A DNA stretch of 59,111 nt, taken from positions 1 to 59,111 of the forward strand of contig JAZKIX010000007.1 of assembly GCA_040384645.1 (NCBI GenBank), in the 5' to 3' direction. Positions 9,389-18,044 of this stretch are shown here, one piece after another. Position 1 is the first letter of the stretch; the number at the start of each line of letters is the position of its first letter. The translations under genes and the position numbers were made by a program. The notes under the pieces were generated by a model that did no database searches, was not told the DNA's origin, and worked only from the letters and a program-made list of their open reading frames with translations. Source of the DNA: JAZKIX01 sp040384645 (lineage in GTDB: Bacteria > Pseudomonadota > Gammaproteobacteria > Burkholderiales > Burkholderiaceae_D).

Positions 9389-10498
9389 ATGTCCTTGCTT
9401 GAACTCAACCACGTTTCTTATGCTTACAACCAGCACGAAGTGTTGGGCGAACTCTCATTGCGCTTGAATAGAGGCGCCATCGCTTGTCTGCTCGGGCCAT
9501 CGGGTTGCGGCAAGACCACCGTGCTCCGTTGCATTGCCGGTTTTGAGCCCGTGAGTGGAGGCGAGATCTGGCTCGATGGGACGTTGGTAAGCGGTGCCGG
9601 TACCCAGACGGCTCCTGTACACATGGCTGCAGAGCGGCGGCTTATCGGTATGGTGTTTCAAGACTATGCCTTGTTTCCGCACTTGAGCGTTGGCGCCAAC
9701 ATCGCTTTCGGCTTGCACGCGATGGGCAAGCAACAGCGCAACGCCCGCGTACAGCAATTACTACACACAGTCGGGTTGGTCGGGGTCGAAGCAAGATATC
9801 CGCACGAACTATCCGGCGGCCAGCAACAGAGGGTGGCGCTGGCTCGCGCACTGGCGCCGCGTCCGCAGCTTCTATTGTTAGATGAGCCGTTTTCCAATCT
9901 GGATGTGGATTTGCGTGAACGCCTGGCGCTGGAGGTACGCAGCATTCTCAAGGCCGAAGGTACCACCGCCATACTGGTTACCCACGATCAGCACGAGGCA
10001 TTCGCCATGGCCGATGAAATCGGTATCATGTACGAAGGCCGCATTCAGCAATGGGACACGCCTTACAATTTGTACCACCGTCCGAACAACCGTTTTGTGG
10101 CTGATTTCGTCGGCCAAGGCGTGTTTTTGCCAGGACAAGTACTCGATGGAAACCAGGTCAAAATCGAACTGGGTGCCTTGCCCAGCGCCACGCTACCAGT
10201 TGGTAAGCGCTTGCAGCAGGATGGCAGGGTTAGCGTATTGTTGCGTCCCGACGATGTGATGCATGACGATGCGAGCGAGCTTAAGGCCGAAGTCGTTGAC
10301 AAGGCTTTTCGTGGCGCCGAATTCATGTACACCTTAAGACTGGCCAGCGGCGCGAAAATATTGTCGCTGGTCCCAAGTCACCATAACCATGCGATCGGTG
10401 AATGGATCGGCATTCGACTCGATGTCGACCACGTGGTAGCTTTCGATGATGCCGAGATGCGTATCGACGGTTCAAGTGGTAGTGATGTCGAACGGTAG
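9389..10498 (+). CDS. fbpC: Fe(III) ABC transporter, ATP-binding protein
   Basis: 369 residues. Walker A is GPSGCGKTT (36-44), the ABC signature is LSGGQQQR (141-148), Walker B is LLLLDEP (161-167), and the switch His lies in LVTHDQHEA. A C-terminal TOBE-like regulatory region follows from about 280. It drives import through the permease encoded divergently. The ATG is 27 bases from the Fur-box-like site. Assigned to iron transport by its neighbours; the ATPase alone would also fit a spermidine- or sulfate-type importer. Confidence 0.9.
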   Translation: MSLLELNHVSYAYNQHEVLGELSLRLNRGAIACLLGPSGCGKTTVLRCIAGFEPVSGGEIWLDGTLVSGAGTQTAPVHMAAERRLIGMVFQDYALFPHLSVGANIAFGLHAMGKQQRNARVQQLLHTVGLVGVEARYPHELSGGQQQRVALARALAPRPQLLLLDEPFSNLDVDLRERLALEVRSILKAEGTTAILVTHDQHEAFAMADEIGIMYEGRIQQWDTPYNLYHRPNNRFVADFVGQGVFLPGQVLDGNQVKIELGALPSATLPVGKRLQQDGRVSVLLRPDDVMHDDASELKAEVVDKAFRGAEFMYTLRLASGAKILSLVPSHHNHAIGEWIGIRLDVDHVVAFDDAEMRIDGSSGSDVER

Positions 10499-10882
10499 GC
10501 AACCCATTAGCTTGAACCGCTCCGTCAGTAAATTCGGGATTTAGTATCGTTGCATTTACTTCAATGCGCCGGTAGCGGACACCCGATTTTCAGAGCAACG
10601 CCGTCTGTCTTCTTCATTTTCGAAAATATGGCTGACGCCATCCAGCCGTTATCCCAATCTGCTCTGAGCCCAGTTGTTAGCAGGGCGTCACCTAATAAAA
10701 GCTAATCGCGATCTGATTGCAAAAACCACTTGCTTTTTGTGCGTATTTACAGAAATAATGTAACCGCTTACATTACGTGCTGCAACTTTATCACGACGAG
10801 TTCAACGGAATGCAGGTACCGGGCTAAAGCGAAAAATGCGCCTCGGACACAAGCCCGGCCATAAAAACCATAAGGAGACAAT
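10499..10882. other. intergenic region before the GH3 gene
   Basis: 384 bases with no protein-like open frame. It contains the palindromic operator at 10757-10774 and the GH3 ribosome-binding site (AAGGAG). I see no clear terminator for the ATPase gene. Confidence 0.5.
10757..10774 (+). promoter_or_regulatory. LacI-family operator upstream of the GH3 gene
   Basis: AATGTAACCGCTTACATT has 7-base arms AATGTAA/TTACATT around CCGC, and its core TGTAACCGCTTACA has the usual LacI/GalR operator shape. It lies about 110 bases before the start codon. A 13-of-16 match lies before the LacI gene at 5389. Confidence 0.65.
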
Positions 10883-13800
10883 ATGACTCACCACTATCGC
10901 ACCTTCGCACGTGCGACCATGACTGCTGCCCTCGGCGCAGCCCTGTTAGCGAGCTGCGGCGGCTCGTCCAATAGTTCACCCGCTACCACGCCGGACGGCT
11001 TGGCCATTTATCAAGACTGGCCGCGCATCGACAGCGATATCAAGCAAGAACCGACTACCGAAGCCAATATTGCTGCCATCGTTGCAGGCATGTCGATCAA
11101 TGAAAAAGTCGGCCAGATGATACAGCCGGAAATCAAGAGCATCACGCCAGACCAGGTACGCCAGTTCTACATTGGCTCGGTACTCAATGGTGGCGGCTCT
11201 TTCCCTGCCAATAATAAACATGCGCTGTCGTCGGACTGGGTCAAGCTGGCCGACGATTATTGGGCGGCCTCGATGGCGACCGACTCTAAAGTTAAAGTGC
11301 CAGTGATCTGGGGTACCGATGCAGTCCACGGCCACGGCAATGTATTTGGCGCGACCCTGTTCCCACACAATATCGGCCTCGGCGCGAGCAATGACCCGGC
11401 ACTGATCCGCCGCATCGGTCAAGCGGTTGCAACCCAAGTTGCCTCGACCGGGATCGACTGGACTTTTGCGCCGACGTTGGCAGTAGTGCGCGACGACCGC
11501 TGGGGTCGCAGCTATGAAGGTTATTCAGAAGATCCGCTCATCGTTAACAAATTCGGCCGTGAAATGGTCAAGGGCTTGCAAGGCGATTTTGGCGGCAACG
11601 GCACCGTGATTGCCACCGCCAAGCATTTCATGGGCGATGGCGGCACCGATCAGGGCAAAGATCAAGGCATCAATATGTCGAGCAAGAGCGACATGATCAA
11701 TATCCATGGCCAGGGTTATTACTCGGCACTGGGCGCCGGGGCGCAGACCGTGATGGCCTCGTTCAATAGCTGGAACAACGACAGCTTGAATATCAAGGTC
11801 GGCAAAATGCACGGCAGCAAGGAAATGCTGACCGACATCTTGAAAACCAAGATGGGCTTCGATGGCTTTGTCATCGGTGACTGGAACGGTCACGCCCAAG
11901 TACCCGGTTGCAGCGATGGCAGTTGCGCCCAGGCGATCAACGCCGGCGTCGACATGATCATGGTGCCGGATGCATGGCAACTCTTCATCACCAATACCAT
12001 CGCGCAAGTCAATAGCGGCGAAATCCCGGTAGCGCGCATCAATGATGCGGTTACCCGTATCTTGCGCGTCAAGATGCGCGCCGGCATTTTCAAGGCAAAA
12101 CGGCCTATGGAACGTGCGGGCGCAGGTGACGCCAACCAACTGCAACATCGTGCCCTGGCACGCGAAGCAGTGCAAAAATCGTTGGTCTTGCTGAAAAACG
12201 ATAACAAGGTCTTGCCACTGAAACGCGGCGACAAGATCCTGGTGGTCGGCAAGAGCGCCGACAATCTGTCGAACCAAACCGGCGGCTGGTCGCTGACCTG
12301 GCAAGGCACTTCCAATACCAACGCCGATTTCCCTAATGCCGACAGTATCCTGGCCGCTATCAAGGACGCCAACGGCAACGCCAATGTGGTCTATAGCGCG
12401 ACCGCCGCTGGCATCAACCTGGCTGACTTTAAGGCGGTCATCGCTGTTATCGGCGAGACGCCTTACGCTGAAGGTGTGGGCGACATCGGCAAGACCGGTA
12501 CGTTGGAACACGCCAAGCGTTATCCAGAAGATCTGGCCGTGCTTAATGCAGTCACAGGCAAAGGCGTGCCAGTGGTTACTTTACTGATAACTGGCCGCGC
12601 CGTATTGTCCAACAAGGAACTGAACCGTTCAGACGCCTTTGTGGTGGCATGGTTGCCGGGTACAGAAGGCAAGGGCGTAGCGGATGTGCTATTCCGTAAA
12701 GCATCCGGTGAAATCAATGTCGACATGACTGGTAAACTCAGTTTTTCATGGCCAAAATCGGCTTGCCAAACCCCGCTCAACAAAGGCGACGCGGCCTACG
12801 ATCCACAGTTTGCCTACGGTTATGGTTTGAATTACGCCGACGACAAGAAACTGGCAAAATTTGACGAAGCCGTGCCAACCCTGGGCTGCGGACAAACCGC
12901 CAGCACCGGCGGTAAAGCAACCGTCGATCTGGACGTGTACAAGCAAGCCGACAAGGCACCGTACGCGTTGAAGATTTCGTCGCCAGTCAATTGGGGCGGC
13001 ACCTTCCTCGGCGCCGACCTGAACGCGGTCGTTTCGCAAACCAATATCTCGGCCGAAACGACCCAGATCAATGTGCAGCAAGACGGCAAGAAAATAACCT
13101 GGACCGGCGAAGGCCAGATCTTCTCGCAATCGACCGAAACCGCAGATCGTCAGGATTACCTGAACGCCGATAGTGCCTTGGTATTCGACACGATCGTGCA
13201 TCAGGCGCCGGAAGCCTTGGTCAAGGTACGGATCGATTGCCGTCATCCCTGTGTTGGCGAACTTGACGGCACCACCATGTTCAAGGGTTTTGCGCTCAAT
13301 ACCAAACGCACGGTTAAATTGCCGCTGGCTTGCTTTGCTGCCAAGGGTACCGATTTTGCCCTGATCGATACCCCGTTCCTGGTCTACACCACCAAAGCCT
13401 TCGGCGCCTCGTTTGCCAATATCCGCTGGGTACCCGGTGCTGCCAAGGATGCCGATGCGATCACCTGCGATTCGATGGTGCCACCAGCGCCGGTCTACAA
13501 CGCTCCGGTACCTGGCCCGAGCTACACGGTATTTAGCAACGGCGTCGTGAGCGGCAACTTCAAGAGCGGGACCTGGTCCACCAACGGCGCCCACACCACG
13601 TTTGCCATTTTGCCCACGGGCGAAGTCAGCCTGGACTTTTTGGCCGACACCGGCGATGGCTTATTCTTCTTTAGCCAAGGCACGGAGCTCAATCTGGGCG
13701 ACTATGCCAGCGGCAATATGGAGTTTGAAGTCAAGGTCGAGGCTTACGGCAGCAATGTCGGCGGTCTGGCCGTCAAGATGGAAAGCCCCGGTTCCGGTTG

Positions 13801-13999
13801 CGCCAGCGGCGATTATATTTTCGGCCGCCCGGCAGTCGGTGCCTGGCAGTCGTATAGCGTGAAAATCAGCGATGTCACAGCTGCCGCCTCCGCTTGTTTC
13901 GACCTGCACAATATCGGCATGCCGTTCGGCACCTTGCCGAAGTGGGGCGAGCAACAAGGCGTCAAATATCAAGTACGCAATGTACGTTTCGTCCAGTAA
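10883..13999 (+). CDS. GH3 exo-beta-glucosidase lipoprotein with C-terminal accessory module
   Basis: 1038 residues with a lipoprotein signal (lipobox LLASC, Cys25). The GH3 N-terminal barrel spans about 60-410. It has the WGTDAVHGHGNV and AKHFMGDGGTDQGKDQG substrate-pocket motifs and the nucleophile Asp333 in GFVIGDWNG. The GH3 C-terminal sheet domain spans about 430-655, with GETPYAEGVGD of the ExoP type. Residues about 684-1038 form an extra module also encoded on its own by the next gene. It probably hydrolyses beta-1,3/1,4-glucans or oligosaccharides at the cell surface. AAGGAG precedes the ATG. A LacI-type operator upstream suggests induction by a sugar. Confidence 0.92.
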   Translation: MTHHYRTFARATMTAALGAALLASCGGSSNSSPATTPDGLAIYQDWPRIDSDIKQEPTTEANIAAIVAGMSINEKVGQMIQPEIKSITPDQVRQFYIGSVLNGGGSFPANNKHALSSDWVKLADDYWAASMATDSKVKVPVIWGTDAVHGHGNVFGATLFPHNIGLGASNDPALIRRIGQAVATQVASTGIDWTFAPTLAVVRDDRWGRSYEGYSEDPLIVNKFGREMVKGLQGDFGGNGTVIATAKHFMGDGGTDQGKDQGINMSSKSDMINIHGQGYYSALGAGAQTVMASFNSWNNDSLNIKVGKMHGSKEMLTDILKTKMGFDGFVIGDWNGHAQVPGCSDGSCAQAINAGVDMIMVPDAWQLFITNTIAQVNSGEIPVARINDAVTRILRVKMRAGIFKAKRPMERAGAGDANQLQHRALAREAVQKSLVLLKNDNKVLPLKRGDKILVVGKSADNLSNQTGGWSLTWQGTSNTNADFPNADSILAAIKDANGNANVVYSATAAGINLADFKAVIAVIGETPYAEGVGDIGKTGTLEHAKRYPEDLAVLNAVTGKGVPVVTLLITGRAVLSNKELNRSDAFVVAWLPGTEGKGVADVLFRKASGEINVDMTGKLSFSWPKSACQTPLNKGDAAYDPQFAYGYGLNYADDKKLAKFDEAVPTLGCGQTASTGGKATVDLDVYKQADKAPYALKISSPVNWGGTFLGADLNAVVSQTNISAETTQINVQQDGKKITWTGEGQIFSQSTETADRQDYLNADSALVFDTIVHQAPEALVKVRIDCRHPCVGELDGTTMFKGFALNTKRTVKLPLACFAAKGTDFALIDTPFLVYTTKAFGASFANIRWVPGAAKDADAITCDSMVPPAPVYNAPVPGPSYTVFSNGVVSGNFKSGTWSTNGAHTTFAILPTGEVSLDFLADTGDGLFFFSQGTELNLGDYASGNMEFEVKVEAYGSNVGGLAVKMESPGSGCASGDYIFGRPAVGAWQSYSVKISDVTAAASACFDLHNIGMPFGTLPKWGEQQGVKYQVRNVRFVQ

Positions 14000-14066
14000 T
14001 TTGAGTTGACCGACTAGATATAAGGTCGGCGGTATTTGTCTTGTTGTTGTCTTGTTATTGTCTTAG

Positions 14067-14104
14067 TAAGGGCGTCAGGATTTTTCTTGATGCCCTTATT
14101 TAAT
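14067..14104 (+). terminator. terminator after the GH3 gene
   Basis: TAAGGGCGTCA pairs with TGATGCCCTTA (one G-T pair) across a T-rich loop, followed by TTTAATTT. The stem core resembles the terminator after the next gene (15616-15651). Confidence 0.75.
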
Positions 14105-14288
14105 TTGCACATGACCGTAAATCGATCAGCACGCTTGACCGGCGTGTCGTCCGAGGCGTCAATTGAGATATCAAGTTTTATCCAATAAACGCTCGCTTCA
14201 TACGCGCCACGTTTGATGTTGCCCGAGGCAATAGCGCATCAAACTGGACCGTCCTCAAATTTCTCGTATCCCATGTTTTGGAGATTAC

Positions 14289-15572
14289 ATGCCCCATATC
14301 GTCAAGAAATTCTTTGCCTTACTACCTATTTGTCTCGGCGCGTTCTGTAGTAGCCCGATCTTGGCCGCGGATTTTAGTGGTGCAATGGTGATGACCGCTA
14401 CCAGTTCCAGCTCGGCTATCTTGAGTCAGGCAATACCGCGCAAGCGGTCAATTAACCCCGTCTTGTCCTTACTCTTAGGCGATGACGGTAAAACGCTGGC
14501 CGATCTGGGTATATATAAAAAAGGCGACAAGGCGCCCTATGCCCTCAAAATTTCCTCGCCAGAGAATTGGGGCGGCACCTTGGTCGGATCCGACCAAGGT
14601 GCCGTGGTGTCCCACGCCAATATTTCGGTTGAAACAAGCCAAGTCACTCTGCCGCAAGATGGCAAGAAAGTGACCTGGAGTGGCGCCGCGCAGGTATTGT
14701 CGCAAGCTGGCGCCACGGCTGACCGTCAAAGCTATCTGGACGCCAAAGCTGCCCTGGTATTCGACGTGATCGTGCATCAGGCGCCGGCAGATTTGGTCAA
14801 GGTACGGATCGATTGCGGCTATCCCTGCCTGGGCGAACTCGATGGCACCACCTTGTTCAAGAACTTCGCCCTCAGCAGCAAATACACCGTCAAGTTGCCG
14901 CTGGCTTGCTTCGCCGCCAAGGGCACCAATTTTGCCACGGTCGATACTCCATTCCTGATCTACACCAGTAAAGCGTTCAGCGCTTCATTCGCGGATATTC
15001 GCTGGGTTGCCGGTGCCGCCAATGATGCCGATGCAATTAGTTGCGACAGCATGGTGCCGCCGGTACCGGTCTTCAATACGCCCGTGCCCGGCCCGAGCTA
15101 CACCTTGTTTGGCGACGGCATTGTGAATGGCGGCTTCCAGAGCAACGCTTGGTCCACCAACGGTAGCCACGCCGCCTTCGCACTGGTGCCGGGCGCTGAA
15201 ATGAGCCTCAACTTTCTGGCCGACGGCGGTGATGGCCTGTTCTTCTTCGACGCAGGCACGGCGCTTAATCTGATCAACTATGCCAGCGGCAAAATGGAGT
15301 TTGAAATCAATGTCGAGGAATATGGCAACAACACCAGTGGCTTGGTGGTCAAGATGGACAGTGTCGGCGGCTGCACCAGTGGCGACACCTTGTTCGGCCG
15401 TCCAGCGGTCGGGCAATGGCAGCAGTACAGCATCAATATCAGTGACCTGACTGCGAACCCGGCGAGCTGTTTCGACCTGCACAATATCTCGGTCCCGTTT
15501 GGCACCTTGCCGAAATGGGGCGAGCAGCAAGGCACCAAGTATTCGGTGCGCAATGTGCGGTTTGTGCAGTAA
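14289..15572 (+). CDS. secreted stand-alone copy of the GH3 accessory module
   Basis: 427 residues with a Sec signal (likely cleaved in PILAADFS, about 26). A short Ser-rich linker follows. Residues 74-427 then align end to end with residues 684-1038 of the GH3 protein next door (for example KAPYALKISSP.NWGGT and the shared end LPKWGEQQG.KY.VRNVRFVQ). No catalytic motif is present. It is presumably a carbohydrate-binding or galactose-binding-like protein. The paired Cys residues (RIDCGYPCLGELDG) are kept. GGAG precedes the ATG. The function of the family is not known to me. Confidence 0.8.
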   Translation: MPHIVKKFFALLPICLGAFCSSPILAADFSGAMVMTATSSSSAILSQAIPRKRSINPVLSLLLGDDGKTLADLGIYKKGDKAPYALKISSPENWGGTLVGSDQGAVVSHANISVETSQVTLPQDGKKVTWSGAAQVLSQAGATADRQSYLDAKAALVFDVIVHQAPADLVKVRIDCGYPCLGELDGTTLFKNFALSSKYTVKLPLACFAAKGTNFATVDTPFLIYTSKAFSASFADIRWVAGAANDADAISCDSMVPPVPVFNTPVPGPSYTLFGDGIVNGGFQSNAWSTNGSHAAFALVPGAEMSLNFLADGGDGLFFFDAGTALNLINYASGKMEFEINVEEYGNNTSGLVVKMDSVGGCTSGDTLFGRPAVGQWQQYSINISDLTANPASCFDLHNISVPFGTLPKWGEQQGTKYSVRNVRFVQ

Positions 15573-15615
15573 TGATCGCTTGAGGCGTTGATGTAAAGCA
15601 GTCAAGATGGGCTTT

Positions 15616-15651
15616 AAAAAAAGGCGTCAGGATTAATCTTGACGCCTTTTT
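15616..15651. terminator. bidirectional terminator between the accessory protein and GH43 genes
   Basis: GGCGTCA (15623-15629) pairs with TGACGCC (15640-15646), and GATTAATC extends the palindrome. A-run and T-run flank it, so it serves both convergent genes. Confidence 0.85.
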
Positions 15652-15678
15652 CTATTTCAATGCAATTAACAGTGAGGC

Positions 15679-17142
15679 TTATCTCTCCCAGAAGGTCGCA
15701 TCATTACGATCCAGCGTACTGCTGACCGGTTCGCTATAAAACAAGCTATTGCGGTGGCGCAGATAATTGCCCGGGAAATTGACCGATTCAAACGACACGC
15801 CATCGCCATTGCCGACGCCCTGCTTTTTGCGCCAGGTCGCATCGTTGCGGAAACCGGCCGAACCATCGCTGGCATCTTTCCATACCTCGCCATTGCGGTG
15901 ACGTAAGTAAGTACCCGGGAAATTGATCGACTCAAACGACATCAAATAAGGATCGGACAAGCCCGGCACCAACTTCCATTCAGAATCCTGATACGGGTTG
16001 ACGTTGGCGTCGAGCCGGGCGCGGCTATTGGCGTGACGGATGAAATTGGCGCCCACATTGATCGACTCAAACCGCACATTCGAATTGGCCGCCGAGCCGG
16101 CCGGTTCGTTGATCTGCGCACCGAAGGCAACCGGCGTGCCGAAATAGGGCGTGTTATCTGTGTTCCATGAAAATGCCTGCGCCCGCACGCTGCGGTTACC
16201 CCAGCCGCCATTGGAAAATTGGAAGGCGTGATACACGATCCAGTCTTCTTGCCCATTGGGCGATTTGACGAATGAATTATGTCCAATACCGTAAGCCTGG
16301 CCGCCAGGATTTTTTTCAAAAACCGGCGTGTTTTTCTTGACCCATGAACCTGGATTGAGCACATTGCCGTCGGTATTGGAAATCAAGCCCAGCTTGTAAT
16401 CGTCGGTCCAACTGCCGCTGGCGGAATAGACGATGTTGATGCGGCCGTTTTTCTTGATCACTTCCGGCCCTTCCAGCAAGGCGGCGCCGACCGTTTCCCA
16501 GTTATAGGTCGGTGCTGCAATTTCGACCCGGCTGCCGCTGATAGTGTAGGGATTGCTCATCGGCGCAATATAAATGCGCTGCGGGAAACCATCGTTGGCA
16601 CCATTCCAGCCCGACCAGACAAAATACAGCGAGCCGTCATCTTTTTGCAGCACCGTACCGTCAATCGCCCAGACATCGGCCGAGGCCGCTACCTTGCCGC
16701 GGAAGGTGTACGAACCTTGCGGATTTTGGGTATTGGCTTCCAGCGCATACATGCGGTGATTGGTGTTGTTGCCATCGTCGGCGGCAAAATGGATATACCA
16801 GCGGCCATTAAGGTAAGACAGTTCCGGCGCCCATAAATCTTTCGAATATGCGGTGCCTACCGGCGGTGTCCACACCACGGTCATCGGTGCGGTGCCGATA
16901 TCTTGCAAGCGTTTAGACTTGGCAATGCCGATACGGCTATCTTCAATACTGCGGACCCAGTAATAAAATCCGTCCCGATACACCACTGACGGATCGGCCG
17001 CACCCGCTGGGCCGTTGGCCGGCACGATCGGATTGTCAAAAGTCGCGGCCAAGGCCGATTCGCATACCGCGCCCAACATCGACGCCAAAACCAGTCCCAC
17101 CAATGAAGCGTTTCGTGCGTTTCTTTTTAGTGTTGCTAACAT
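15679..17142 (-). CDS. GH43 alpha-L-arabinofuranosidase/arabinanase with CBM42 (AbfB) domain
   Basis: 487 residues with a signal peptide ending near ESALAA. The GH43 five-blade propeller occupies about 33-345. The three family acids are visible: Asp50 (GAADPSVV), Asp161 (VWAIDGTVL) and Glu224 (LLEGPEVIKK). The last 135 residues are an AbfB/CBM42 arabinose-binding beta-trefoil, with repeated FESINFPGTYLRHRN-type units. It should release arabinose from arabinan or arabinoxylan outside the cell. GGAGGAG precedes the ATG. It is convergent with the GH3 accessory gene, and together they form a polysaccharide-use island. Confidence 0.92.
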   Translation of the reverse strand: MLATLKRNARNASLVGLVLASMLGAVCESALAATFDNPIVPANGPAGAADPSVVYRDGFYYWVRSIEDSRIGIAKSKRLQDIGTAPMTVVWTPPVGTAYSKDLWAPELSYLNGRWYIHFAADDGNNTNHRMYALEANTQNPQGSYTFRGKVAASADVWAIDGTVLQKDDGSLYFVWSGWNGANDGFPQRIYIAPMSNPYTISGSRVEIAAPTYNWETVGAALLEGPEVIKKNGRINIVYSASGSWTDDYKLGLISNTDGNVLNPGSWVKKNTPVFEKNPGGQAYGIGHNSFVKSPNGQEDWIVYHAFQFSNGGWGNRSVRAQAFSWNTDNTPYFGTPVAFGAQINEPAGSAANSNVRFESINVGANFIRHANSRARLDANVNPYQDSEWKLVPGLSDPYLMSFESINFPGTYLRHRNGEVWKDASDGSAGFRNDATWRKKQGVGNGDGVSFESVNFPGNYLRHRNSLFYSEPVSSTLDRNDATFWER

Positions 17143-17390
17143 GTTTTCTCCTCCACTCCCACGTAAAAATAGTTTCAGTCTGGCCGGCTGCTCTGGCCTT
17201 CCAAACTTTCATCAGGACGCATATCGGATTCATCGCCCATCCATCTTATAGTATTACTATTTGATGATTGGCAATTGTTAGATATTGTTAAATTGATCTA
17301 TTTTTATGCAATAAAAGGGAGAAATTTTGTCCCGCACAGTGTCGTTGGCGGAAGCTATGGCTAGTTGGCATGAAAATTAATGTCACCAAC

Positions 17391-17475
17391 AAAAATATAC
17401 TGGATGGTGTATTTTTCGGAGGGCAATGAAAGCGTGCGGGATAAGTGGCATTTTTGCCTATACTCCCTAAAAATT
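17391..17475 (+). repeat. interspersed intergenic element, copy 2
   Basis: AAAAATATAC and GTATTTTT form the AT-rich stem. GGGCAATGAAAGCGTGCGGGA is the core, split here as GGGCAATGAAA and CGTGCGGGA. A second hairpin (GGCA/TGCC inside GGGA/TCCC) ends in TATACTCCC. It lies in a 500-base spacer (17143-17645) that otherwise holds only the GH43 promoter side and no gene. Confidence 0.8.
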
Positions 17476-17645
17476 ACACAAATTCAAAATTATGAGGTGA
17501 AATCCGACCATTGGCCTCATGGCATCTACTGGCCACTGTTTCACGGGCAGCTCGTCTCTAAACATCACTTTATGCGCTCACTGGGAAGGCGGGATGCGCC
17601 AAAAAAAAGTTGCACCCCTTCCATTCGATACAAGGAGGCAGGCAG

Positions 17646-17885
17646 TCAACCCCCTAAGAAAGCGTTACCGGCGGCATTTTTTTTCACCCATTCTTCATCG
17701 CTTTTTACATACTTTTCACTCAGGCTAGCAAGTTTGATTGCGAGTTGAACTGATTTTTCCAATAAGGCATTTTCATTTTCGGCGTTCAAGTCATTGCGTG
17801 CGACTAGTGAAGCGAAGATGGTGGCAGACATCTGTGCGACGACCGATTCGCTGTGTTGTAGGTGAAGGAATTCTTCTTTTTGCAT
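17646..17885 (-). CDS. small hypothetical protein
   Basis: 79 residues from ATG 17885 (MQKEEFLHLQHSESVV...). It is soluble, helical and charged (NDLNAENENALLEKSVQLAIKLASL). The frame stays open to an ATG at 18044 that directly follows the glycosyltransferase stop and would add 53 residues. Neither start has a clear Shine-Dalgarno, so the start is unsettled. No family recognised. Probably co-transcribed with the glycosyltransferase. Confidence 0.5.
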   Translation of the reverse strand: MQKEEFLHLQHSESVVAQMSATIFASLVARNDLNAENENALLEKSVQLAIKLASLSEKYVKSDEEWVKKNAAGNAFLGG

Positions 17886-18044
17886 AGTCGTTTCAATTGA
17901 AAGTGGTGGGAAATTACCGTCACTGCTTGTTGACAGAAACGCAAACAAGTATAGCTCGCTCGCCGGGTTTGCAAATGTGCCAACAAACGTCAGTGCGTGC
18001 AAAATTGTCCGTGGCAGTGGTGACGATTTAAATAGTGTTGTCAT

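Noticed and set aside
11525..12511. 328-residue open frame on the minus strand
   Set aside because: It lies wholly inside the GH3 gene, whose domains are clear on the other strand; composition is shadow-like.
12746..13594. 282-residue open frame on the minus strand
   Set aside because: Antisense shadow of the GH3 C-terminal module, repeated in part opposite the paralogous gene as expected.
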